Source of the DNA: RPQJ01 sp963754535 | GTDB taxonomy: Bacteria > Pseudomonadota > Gammaproteobacteria > Steroidobacterales > Steroidobacteraceae | Length of the DNA stretch: 64,000 nt | Assembly: GCA_963754535.1 (NCBI GenBank) | Contig: CAVWGG010000031.1 | Span: 58,578-122,577 of the forward strand | Direction of reading: 5' to 3' | Shown here: in pieces, positions 53,204 through 61,020 of the stretch | Layout of the letters: each line of letters starts with the position of its first letter | How positions within the stretch are numbered: the stretch's first letter is position 1 | The notes under the pieces: model-generated | Seen by the model: the letters and a program-made list of their open reading frames with translations, nothing else | Databases searched by the model: none | Told to the model about the DNA's origin: nothing | Position numbers and translations under genes: made by a program

Positions 53204-55449
53204 GGCTGTCTGAGCTGAACCGCCCCCGGCGGTCGATGATGGATCCCCAGCAGCAATTCAAGTACCGGGCCTTCATCAGCTACAGCCACTCTGACGAGGA
53301 GTGGGCGAAGTGGCTGCACAAGTCGCTCGAAACCTATCGACTCCCTAAGCGCCTGGTCGGTCGCGAGACCGAATTCGGCCCCGTGCCCGAACGGATCGCG
53401 CCGGTGTTCCGCGACCGAGACGAACTCGCCACCGCCACGAACCTCGGTGACATCCTCACGGCAGCGTTAGAGCAGTCCGCCTGCCAGTTGGTGATCTGCT
53501 CGCGCAAGTCGGCGAAGTCGCGCTGGGTCAACGAAGAGATCAAGACCTTCAAGCGGCTGGGCAAGTCGAACCGGATCTTCGCCCTCATCGTCGACGGCGA
53601 GCCGGGTTCATCGGCCAACCCGGCAACGGCGGACGACGAATGTTTTCCTCCGGCTCTCATCTTGCGGATGGGCGCCGATGGCCAGCTGACCGAAGAGCCC
53701 ACGGAGCCGATTGCGGCCGATGTTCGGCCAGGCAAGGACAGCAAGCTCGACGGCAAGTTGAAACTGGTCGCCGGCATGCTCGGCGTCGGGCTCGACGAAC
53801 TCAAGCAGCGCGAGGCCCATCGGCGGCAACGGCGCATGATGTGGCTGGTCTCCGTCTCCGTCGGCGGCATGGCCATCACTTCGACCCTGGCGGGCGCAGC
53901 CTGGCTCGCGCGGAACGAGGCCGAGCGGCAACGAGTACGAGCCGAGGCCGAGGCCGAAACGGCACGGCAGACCACCCGGTTCATGGTCGACCTGTTCAAG
54001 GTGTCCGACCCGAGCGAGGCGTTGGGCAACAAGATCACGGCCCGCGAGATCCTGGACAAGGGTGCCGCCCGGATCGACCGCGAGCTGGCGGACCAGCCCG
54101 CGATCCAGGCCACCCTGATGGACACGATGGGCACCGTGTACACCAGCCTCGGCCTGTACGATTCCGCCATCCCGCTTGTGCGCAAAGCCTACGAGCGGCG
54201 CCTGAAGCTCTGGGGCGGCGAGCACGCCGAAGTGGCGAGCAGCCTGAATCACCTCGGCGAGGTCCTGACGCTCAAGTCGGACTACGACGAGGCCGAGAAG
54301 CGCCTGCGGGAAGCGCTGGGCGTACGTCGCAAGCTCTTCGGTGCGCAAAGTGCCGAAGTGGCGGACACGCTGATTTCCCTGGCCGACCTGCTGCGCCTGA
54401 AAGGGGAGCACACGCAGGCCGAACCCGTCATCCAGGAGGCGGTGGCGATCCGTCGGAAGCTCTACGGCACCCAACCGAATCCCGACGTCGCCCGCAGTCT
54501 CGAGGTGCTCGGCCTCAATTACTTCGACCGTGGCGAGTACGAGACGGCCGTCAAGTACCTGCGCGAAGGCACTGCCATGCAGCACAAGCTGCACCCCAAG
54601 CCGCATCCGGCGCTGGCGGAATCGATCGATACGCTCGCCTTCGCGTTGATGGAACTCGGCAAGCCGGAAGAGGCCGAGCCGCTGACCCGGTTGGCGCTGG
54701 CAATGAAGCGCCAGCTGTATGGCGAGGTGCACCCGGAAACGGCAAGCGGTCTCAATAACCTGGCCTATGTGCTCGAAGCCCGTGGGCGCTACGACGATGC
54801 GGAGGCGACGTACCGCGCCGCCTTGGCCATCAATCGCAAGCTGCTCGGCGAGAGCGACCCGGGGATTGCGCTGATCCTCAGCAACATCGCGTTCGTTGAA
54901 TACGCCAAGGGCGAGAAGAAATCGGCGATTCGCACCCTGCGTGAATCGCTCGAGATGGGGCGCAAGGAACTCGGGCCGAATCACCCCGAAGTCGGCGGCC
55001 GAGCCGCCAGCCTCGCGTTCTGGTTGATCGATGAAGGCGAGTTCACCGAGGCAAGCGCGTTGGTCGAGGAAGCCTTGGACATCAGGCGACAAGCGTTGGG
55101 ACCGAAGCACCCGCAGTTCGCCAGTACGATCACGATCAAGGCCTACCTCATGCTCAGCACCGGGCGCTTCAAGGAAGCCTACGAACTGGCCGAACTGGCC
55201 CGCGCGACCCTCGCCGAAGCGCTGCCGGCCGGCAGCTGGCAGATTGCCGCGGCCATGAATGTCGCAGGCGCGGCACTTACGCACCTGGGACGGTTCAAGG
55301 AGGCGGAGCCGCTGCTGCTCGCCAGCCAGGAAGGCCTGGCCAAGGCGCCGATCCCCAACCTGGCCAGGCTCGGAAAGCAGAGGCTGATCGAGTTGTACGA
55401 GCGCTGGGGCAAACCGGCAGAGGCGCAAAAGGTGCGCGCGAAGACTTGA
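53197..55449 (+). CDS. TIR domain-transmembrane-TPR protein
   Basis: 750 residues. Residues ~20-160 form a TIR-like domain: YRAFISYSHSDEEWAKWLHKSLE, then FRDRDELATATNLGDILTAALEQSACQLVICSRKSAKSRWVNEEIKTF, with the WVNEEI glutamate in the place of the NADase glutamate of active TIRs. One membrane segment (~214-238, MMWLVSVSVGGMAITSTLAGAAWLA) is followed by a coiled-coil (EAERQRVRAEAEAETARQTTRF) and about ten TPR/kinesin-light-chain repeats (e.g. HAEVASSLNHLGEVLTLKSDYDEAEKRLREAL). It may sense through the TPRs and signal or hydrolyse NAD+ through the TIR; activity is inferred. The start at 53197 is preferred because of the leaderless promoter; ATGs at 53236 and 53239 are alternatives. Confidence 0.88.
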   Translation: MAGLSELNRPRRSMMDPQQQFKYRAFISYSHSDEEWAKWLHKSLETYRLPKRLVGRETEFGPVPERIAPVFRDRDELATATNLGDILTAALEQSACQLVICSRKSAKSRWVNEEIKTFKRLGKSNRIFALIVDGEPGSSANPATADDECFPPALILRMGADGQLTEEPTEPIAADVRPGKDSKLDGKLKLVAGMLGVGLDELKQREAHRRQRRMMWLVSVSVGGMAITSTLAGAAWLARNEAERQRVRAEAEAETARQTTRFMVDLFKVSDPSEALGNKITAREILDKGAARIDRELADQPAIQATLMDTMGTVYTSLGLYDSAIPLVRKAYERRLKLWGGEHAEVASSLNHLGEVLTLKSDYDEAEKRLREALGVRRKLFGAQSAEVADTLISLADLLRLKGEHTQAEPVIQEAVAIRRKLYGTQPNPDVARSLEVLGLNYFDRGEYETAVKYLREGTAMQHKLHPKPHPALAESIDTLAFALMELGKPEEAEPLTRLALAMKRQLYGEVHPETASGLNNLAYVLEARGRYDDAEATYRAALAINRKLLGESDPGIALILSNIAFVEYAKGEKKSAIRTLRESLEMGRKELGPNHPEVGGRAASLAFWLIDEGEFTEASALVEEALDIRRQALGPKHPQFASTITIKAYLMLSTGRFKEAYELAELARATLAEALPAGSWQIAAAMNVAGAALTHLGRFKEAEPLLLASQEGLAKAPIPNLARLGKQRLIELYERWGKPAEAQKVRAKT

Positions 55450-56639
55450 CCGGCTTGAAGCCCGGCAAGCGCTTGTACGGCGCCATGTTCCTGATGGCCA
55501 CGAGCGCCATCGGGCCCGGTTTCATCACGCAGACCACGCAGTTCACTGCCCAGCTCGGCGCGGCTTTCGCGTTCGCGATCCTCGTCTCGATCCTGGTCGA
55601 CGTCGCCCTGCAGTTGAATGTCTGGCGAGTGATCGGCGTGTCGGGGCTGCGCGCGCAGGAACTCGGCAACCGGGTGTTGCCGGGGCTCGGGCACTTGCTG
55701 ACGTGCCTGGTGGTGCTCGGAGGGTTCGTCTTTAACGTGGGTAACGTCGCCGGCGCCGGCTTGGGGCTCGACGCACTGCTCGGACTCGAGCCGAAATGGG
55801 GCGGCGCGCTCTCGGCGCTGGTCGCGATCGGCATTTTCCTCTCACGCCGCGCCGGCGTCGCCATGGACCGGATCGTCGTCGTGCTCGGTTGCGTCATGAT
55901 CGCGATGACGGCCTATGTCGCGTTCGTCACTCAGCCACCGGTCGGTGCAGCGCTGCGTAATGCCGTGCTGCCCGAGCGCATCGACTTCCTGGCAATCACG
56001 ACGCTGGTCGGTGGAACCGTCGGCGGCTACATCACGTATGCAGGCGCCCATCGATTGCTCGACGCGGGGGTGCGCGGACCGGAACAAGTGGCGGAGATCT
56101 CCCGGGCGTCCGTGATCGGCGTGCTGGTGACCGGCCTGATGCGCGTGCTGTTGTTTTTCGCGGTACTCGGCGTCGTGGCGGCGGGCGTGAGGCTGGATCC
56201 GGTCAATCCCGCCGCGTCAGCCTTTCACGCCGCGGCCGGCGAGGTCGGGATGCGTGTGTTCGGCGTCATTCTCTGGGCCGCATCGATCACATCGGTTATC
56301 GGCGCGTCGTATACGTCAGTGTCGTTCCTGTCCGACGCGTCGGAGCGCCACGCGCGACGCAGGAACCTCTTGGTGGTCGCGTTCATCGCGTTGTCGGCAA
56401 CGGTCTATCTCGTCGCTGGGGCGGCACCCGTGCCGCTATTGATATTCGCTGGCGCGTTCAACGGCCTGATCCTGCCGATCGGCATTGCCATCCTGTTGTG
56501 GGTGGCGGCTCGGCGGCGAGACCTGCTGGGCGGCTACTCGTATCCGCGCCGCCTGGCAGCGCTGGGCATGGCCGCATGGCTGGTCACGATCTATCTCGGC
56601 TGGGAGTCGGTTGGCCGGCTTGGGACGTTGCTGCGCTAG
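55446..56639 (+). CDS. NRAMP-related metal transporter, atypical
   Basis: 397 residues with about eleven membrane segments. The first has GPGFITQTTQFTAQLGAAFAFAILVSILVDVALQLNVWRV, as in the YcsG-like branch of the NRAMP family; it lacks the canonical DPGN metal site, so Mn2+/Fe2+ transport cannot be assumed. The TTG start at 55446 overlaps the stop of the TIR-TPR gene (TTGA), so translation is coupled. An ATG a little downstream (MFLMATSAIGPGF) could also be used. Confidence 0.8.
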   Translation: MTGLKPGKRLYGAMFLMATSAIGPGFITQTTQFTAQLGAAFAFAILVSILVDVALQLNVWRVIGVSGLRAQELGNRVLPGLGHLLTCLVVLGGFVFNVGNVAGAGLGLDALLGLEPKWGGALSALVAIGIFLSRRAGVAMDRIVVVLGCVMIAMTAYVAFVTQPPVGAALRNAVLPERIDFLAITTLVGGTVGGYITYAGAHRLLDAGVRGPEQVAEISRASVIGVLVTGLMRVLLFFAVLGVVAAGVRLDPVNPAASAFHAAAGEVGMRVFGVILWAASITSVIGASYTSVSFLSDASERHARRRNLLVVAFIALSATVYLVAGAAPVPLLIFAGAFNGLILPIGIAILLWVAARRRDLLGGYSYPRRLAALGMAAWLVTIYLGWESVGRLGTLLR

Positions 56640-56731
56640 TCACAGCGACCGTTCGCTGCGCTGCGTTTTACATATTGCAGCCAAATACTGCAAATAAAGG
56701 CATTTCGTAACTCAAAACCTCCGCAAGGGCA

Positions 56732-56759
56732 TTGCTTACTGCTGTGAGCGCGGTATAAA
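56732..56759 (+). promoter_or_regulatory. Promoter of the PEP-CTERM gene
   Basis: TTGCTT (56732-56737) and TATAAA (56754-56759) with a 16-bp spacer resemble sigma-70 boxes, about 115 nt before the ATG. An AAGGAG ribosome site lies before the start codon. No -24/-12 element of the kind reported for some PEP-CTERM genes was seen. Confidence 0.45.
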
Positions 56760-56876
56760 GGTTCCCACGAAAAACATGAGACACGTCGCAGAAATGCACG
56801 GTCGTTGTCGCGCGACAGGCGCGTTTCAGAATCGGTTCCGCACAGGCATCGGCGGGTTCGAAGGAGCTAGATAAAA

Positions 56877-57583
56877 ATGAAAAATGGAATGAGCGAAATG
56901 GCGAATCTTGCCGCCCGGTCCACAGCGTTGAGTCGCTGGTCTCAGGGGAAGATCCTGGCCTTGCTGGCGACAGGGCTGCTGGCCGTGCCGACAACCTCGT
57001 CGGCGATCGTGCTGGATTTTGAAGGCGTTGGCGACCTCAACCCCGTAGCAGACTTTTATGACGGCAACCTCGGTGCCGACTATGACATCGTTTTCTCGGG
57101 CGACAACTTAGCATTGGAAGACGCTTCATCGAGTGGAGACTTCTTGGGTGAGCCGTCGCCAACCACGGCCATGTTCCTCGTTGACACTGGAAGTGAGCCT
57201 TATGATCCTAATAGACCGGTCGGTGCGACGCTTGACTGCTCGGTCGGATTTGCCTCGGTATCGTTTTATTACGCAGCGTTAGTTGATGGGTTTGCCAACG
57301 TGTACGACGGCGTCGGCGGAACGGGCAACCTATCTCGACACCGTCACGCTTTTCGCAAATCAGACATCAACTTGTTCAGTTCTTATCTGCGACTGGACTC
57401 CCACATCGATGTCATTCAGCGGCATCGCGATGTCGATCGTCTTCGGTGGCGCCAATGGCCAGATTGGCTTCGACGACATCACTCTTGAGCCGGCCCCCGT
57501 CCCGCTGCCCGGCCGCCGCGTGGCTGCTGCTATCCGGTCTCGCGGGTCTCGGCGTCTTCGGTCGCCGTCGCGCCGCCGCCTGA
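56877..57583 (+). CDS. PEP-CTERM sorting-signal protein (two apparent frameshifts)
   Basis: An exported protein of about 234 residues after correction. Signal peptide (KILALLATGLLAVPTTSSA), a beta-rich extracellular part (IVLDFEGVGDLNPVADFYDGNLGADYDIVFSGDNLALEDASSS, later FSGIAMSIVFGGANGQIGFDDITLEPAP) and a PEP-CTERM tail (VPLP, AAWLLLSGLAGLGVFGRRRAAA). The three parts lie in three frames: extra bases are apparent at 57330 and 57514, and removing them gives one continuous protein. It would be sorted by exosortase in an exopolysaccharide-producing cell. As given, the first frame ends at 57488. Confidence 0.75.
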
Positions 57584-57608
57584 CGCCTGGTCACGGCACG
57601 GTCGAAAA

Positions 57609-57640
57609 GAAACCCGCTGCGGCGGGTTTCTTCATTCTGC
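57609..57640 (+). terminator. Terminator after the PEP-CTERM gene
   Basis: GAAACCCGC (57609-57617) and GCGGGTTTC (57622-57630) form a 9-bp stem with a 4-nt loop, followed by a weak T-rich tail. It separates the PEP-CTERM gene from the SLOG gene. Confidence 0.65.
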
Positions 57641-57650
57641 AACCCAGCAC

Positions 57651-57692
57651 GCGCAACCCGCGGTGGATGGGTATCATCCCCGCGCATGGCGA
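57651..57692 (+). promoter_or_regulatory. Shared promoter element of the SLOG gene, leaderless type
   Basis: TATCAT at 57672-57677 is 8 nt before the ATG at 57686. The 42-bp block matches the block upstream of the TIR-TPR gene at 34 of 42 positions. No ribosome-binding sequence precedes the ATG. Confidence 0.6.
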
Positions 57693-59488
57693 CGGCACCC
57701 GAGTACGCAGCACCCGCTGAGACGCCCTTCACCGCCGGGCCGGACCGCCGGACGGGCGCTCGCAGCTACGCCGTCCCTTTCATCGTCGCCGTCACGGGGC
57801 ACCGGGACCTCGTACCCGACGAAATCCCGATCATCCGCTCCCGCGTCCGCGACTGCCTGTTCAGCCTGCGCTACGAGTACCCCAGCCGCCTCATCGTCGT
57901 GATGTCCTCGCTCGCCGACGGAGCAGATCGCCTGGTGGCGGAAGAGGCGCTGAAGCTCGGCATGCCGCTCAGCGTCGTCCTGCCGATGCCGCGGCTGCTG
58001 TACGAGGAAGACTTCACGCCGGAGTCCCTCGAACAATTTGCCGAACTCTGCGACAAGGCTGCCGAGATCTTCGAACTGCCCCTGCTGCCGGGCGCGACGC
58101 CACGCTCGATCGCGGAAAGCGGCCCGAACCGCACGCGCCAGTACGCACAACTCGGCGTGTTTCTGAGCGCGCATTGCCACGTGCTGCTCGCGATCTGGGA
58201 CGGCAAGGGCAGCGACCTCCTCGGCGGCACCGCAGCCACGATCCAGTTCCATCATCACGACGTGATGCCCGGGTACACGCCGCGCGTGACCTCGAGCAAG
58301 CTCAACCTGACCGAGGACGAGAGCGACCTCGTCTATCACATCGTCTGCTCGCGGGACCGGCCCGACGGCGAGCCCGCGCCCGGATTCAAGCCCTTCGATA
58401 CGTCCTGGTTCACGACGGACGAGGAGAACCCGCGCACAGCGGATATCCCGGCACGGCATCGCAAGGTGTTCGAGTACACGAACGAATTTAGTCGCGAAGC
58501 CCAGAACCACGCCGCCTCGATCGACAAGGAGCGTTATTCGCTGCTGACCGGCGAGCAGGCGGCTACGCTGCCGGCCGGCCTCTGGGACATCAACCAGGCG
58601 TTCTGCGCGGCCGACTGGCTGGCGATTCATTACCAGAAAAAGGTCGTGAAGACGCTGAAGGCAGGCCACGTGGCCGCCTTCCTGACGGCCGTGGGCTACC
58701 TTACCTACACCGACCTGGAGTCCACGCCGCTCATGATCGGCGGCATCATCTTCCTGATGCTGTTCGCTGTCGTGAACAACGCGCTGGCGGTGCGCGGCAG
58801 CTGGCAGCGCAAGTACCTCGACTACCGCACGCTGGCGGAGGGCTTGCGGGTCCAGTTTTACTGGGCCGCGGCCGGCGTCACCAGTGGCAGCGTTTCGAAG
58901 TTCGCGCACGACAATTTCCTGCAGATGCAGGACACCGAGCTCGGCTGGATCCGCAACGTCATGCGCGTCGCGGGCATGGAGTGCGACGTGGCGCCGAACC
59001 TGGAGCCGCGTGGGGTGAACTTCGCCGTCGCGGAATGGATCGGTGACGACAGGTCCGGCCAGCTCGGCTACTACCGCAGGAAATCCGCCCAGCGCATCGT
59101 CGAGCACGATTCCACGATGCGGATCGGCCGGCTCGGGATCTGGACTACGATCATCGCCCTCGCGACGCTGCTGTTCGTCGGCTCGGCGCTGTCGGACGAC
59201 GTGCGGACCCCGGTCGTCTACCTGATGGGTATCGTAATGCTGATGGTGGGCGTGCGGCAGTCGTACGCAAAGACCACGGCCGAGGCCGAACTGATCAAGC
59301 AGTACGAGTTCATGTACCGCATCTTCCGCAACGCGCGCCGCCGCATCGACGACGCCGACAACGACGGCGACAAGCGACGGATTCTCAAAGTCCTCGGCGA
59401 CTCGGCGCTCGAGGAGCACGCACAGTGGATCCTGATCCACCGCGAGCGTTCGATCGACGAGAAGGAAGGGTTGAAGCTCGGCGGATGA
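57686..59488 (+). CDS. SLOG-type nucleotide-sensor with SLATT-like membrane helices
   Basis: 600 residues. Residues ~28-180 form a Rossmann-like SLOG domain: PFIVAVTGHRDLVPDEIPIIRSRVRDCLF, LIVVMSSLADGADRLVAEEALKLGMPLSVVLPMP, GVFLSAHCHVLLAIWDGK. The C-terminal half has two membrane hairpins (~325-372 and ~480-530) separated by a soluble region with YRTLAEGLRVQFYWAAAGV, the kind of stretch seen in SLATT-type effectors. In known systems SLOG domains bind or process nucleotide signals and 2TM partners disrupt the membrane. Here both would be one protein. The family call is by motif recognition, not a database search. Confidence 0.72.
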   Translation: MATAPEYAAPAETPFTAGPDRRTGARSYAVPFIVAVTGHRDLVPDEIPIIRSRVRDCLFSLRYEYPSRLIVVMSSLADGADRLVAEEALKLGMPLSVVLPMPRLLYEEDFTPESLEQFAELCDKAAEIFELPLLPGATPRSIAESGPNRTRQYAQLGVFLSAHCHVLLAIWDGKGSDLLGGTAATIQFHHHDVMPGYTPRVTSSKLNLTEDESDLVYHIVCSRDRPDGEPAPGFKPFDTSWFTTDEENPRTADIPARHRKVFEYTNEFSREAQNHAASIDKERYSLLTGEQAATLPAGLWDINQAFCAADWLAIHYQKKVVKTLKAGHVAAFLTAVGYLTYTDLESTPLMIGGIIFLMLFAVVNNALAVRGSWQRKYLDYRTLAEGLRVQFYWAAAGVTSGSVSKFAHDNFLQMQDTELGWIRNVMRVAGMECDVAPNLEPRGVNFAVAEWIGDDRSGQLGYYRRKSAQRIVEHDSTMRIGRLGIWTTIIALATLLFVGSALSDDVRTPVVYLMGIVMLMVGVRQSYAKTTAEAELIKQYEFMYRIFRNARRRIDDADNDGDKRRILKVLGDSALEEHAQWILIHRERSIDEKEGLKLGG

Positions 59489-60895
59489 TCAGTTCTTTTT
59501 CGGCGGCACTTTCGAGTACTCGCCGCGCCCCTCGAGCACCGGATCCGTCGAGAGGTTCCAGGCGAGATTGCGCGCGTCGTTCGGGTCGACAGGTTCACTC
59601 GAAATCCACACGACGAGGCGCATGCCGTCGGTGATGTAGGGGTCGCCCGTGAGGTTGTGGCGCGGGGCTTCCTTCGTGGCCTCGCCGACACCGCGCACGA
59701 AAGCGAACTGGCTCACCGCGTCGTGGTGCAGCAGGCTGTGCAGCAGGTATTCGCGCGATTCGTCGACGACCGGGTCGATGACGTGCGTCGTCAGCGTGGG
59801 TGACTTCGTCGTTCCCCTGACGCCGATGTCGCGGCTGACCTGGCCCACCCACACCGGCCGTCCCTCGCAACGGAACGGCGCCAGCCAGAGGCGCATGTGG
59901 TTGCGCTGGGCGATCGTCGACCTGCCACGTTGCAACGCCACGTCCTGCTTGCGCCCGAAGGCCTGCAGCGCACTGACCGGCGCCGTCAGGAACGACTTTT
60001 CCGCGATCGCCGCGCCGACCATGCGCCGCACGCTGTCCGCGGTGATCGCCTCGGTGAAACTCCAGCCGCTTGATGCCAGCGCCGAGATGGCTTCCTCGCC
60101 GGTGCCGACAATGACGACGTTGAGCGGATCGCCCTCGCCGGTGCCGTCCGCGTTGGTCGCGCAGCATGGCAGGTCCCGCAGACGCGCCCGCATCTCATCG
60201 AGCCCCAGGTCCGGGTAATCGTTGACCTTCTCGTAGACAGCCTTGAGCGCTGAACGCTCGTAGTCGAAACCCTCCGTCGGGAGCATCACGGCGAACCGCA
60301 TGCGGATGCCTTGCTGGTGGCCGGTCATCCGGATGTCGACGAAGCGTCCGCCGCGTACGTGCGAGGCATAGACGTAGCCTTCGTTCGTCGTCCGCGCGCG
60401 GGAAAAGAAGGGCAGGGCGTTCTTCTGGAGCATCTCGGCGTGCGAGCCCCGCTGCTGCTTCGGCACTTTCTTGAGCGTGACGAGGGCCACTTCCTCGGCC
60501 GAGTAGTAGTCGGGATCGATCGAGATCGGCAGCAGCCAGTAATCGTGGTCGCTGGTGTTTTCGACGCGCAGCCAGATCGGCTGGATGCCGACCGCGGCCA
60601 GCGGTACGCCGAAGTACCTGGCCGCCTGCTCCTCGGTCGGGATCGCCAGATGCACGATCACGCCGTTCTGCTGCTGCGTGCGCAGGCGTCCGAGATGGAG
60701 CGGCAGGCCCGCAGTCTCGGCTTGCATCTGGACCACAGCCGCGGCTTGGACCGGAGCCTGCGCCTCGGCGCTCGCTGCCGCAGGCGGGACCTCCGCGCCA
60801 GCGCTCGCCGCAGGCGGCGCGAATGCCGCAAGCAGCACCGCGAGCACGCTGAACCTGGCGCTCGAGCTGAGCCGTGGCCAGAACCGGAATGTCAT
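59489..60895 (-). CDS. LssY C-terminal domain exported protein
   Basis: 468 residues with a signal peptide (SSSARFSVLAVLLAAFAPPAASAGA). The C-terminal half is LssY_C-like: GDPLNVVIVGTGEEAISALASSGWSFTEAIT, PVSALQAFGRKQDVALQRGRSTIAQRNHMRLWLAPFRCEGRPVWVGQVSRDIGVRG and HVIDPVVDESREYLL. The N-terminal half (~residues 60-200) is beta-rich and unassigned. The ATG at 60895 has GGAGAG about 8 nt upstream and gives a clean signal peptide; earlier starts are rejected. It converges on the SLOG gene with abutting stop codons. The function is unknown. Confidence 0.82.
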   Translation of the reverse strand: MTFRFWPRLSSSARFSVLAVLLAAFAPPAASAGAEVPPAAASAEAQAPVQAAAVVQMQAETAGLPLHLGRLRTQQQNGVIVHLAIPTEEQAARYFGVPLAAVGIQPIWLRVENTSDHDYWLLPISIDPDYYSAEEVALVTLKKVPKQQRGSHAEMLQKNALPFFSRARTTNEGYVYASHVRGGRFVDIRMTGHQQGIRMRFAVMLPTEGFDYERSALKAVYEKVNDYPDLGLDEMRARLRDLPCCATNADGTGEGDPLNVVIVGTGEEAISALASSGWSFTEAITADSVRRMVGAAIAEKSFLTAPVSALQAFGRKQDVALQRGRSTIAQRNHMRLWLAPFRCEGRPVWVGQVSRDIGVRGTTKSPTLTTHVIDPVVDESREYLLHSLLHHDAVSQFAFVRGVGEATKEAPRHNLTGDPYITDGMRLVVWISSEPVDPNDARNLAWNLSTDPVLEGRGEYSKVPPKKN

Positions 60896-61020
60896 GCGTT
60901 GTCTCTCCGGGGCGCTGACGATCTTCGATGCCGGGGACCCCGGCCCCGCGCATGTCGCTCGCGCGCGATGCTGACTGTAACTTATATTTGGCGGGTCGCG
61001 ATCCGGGCCGGCTATCCACA

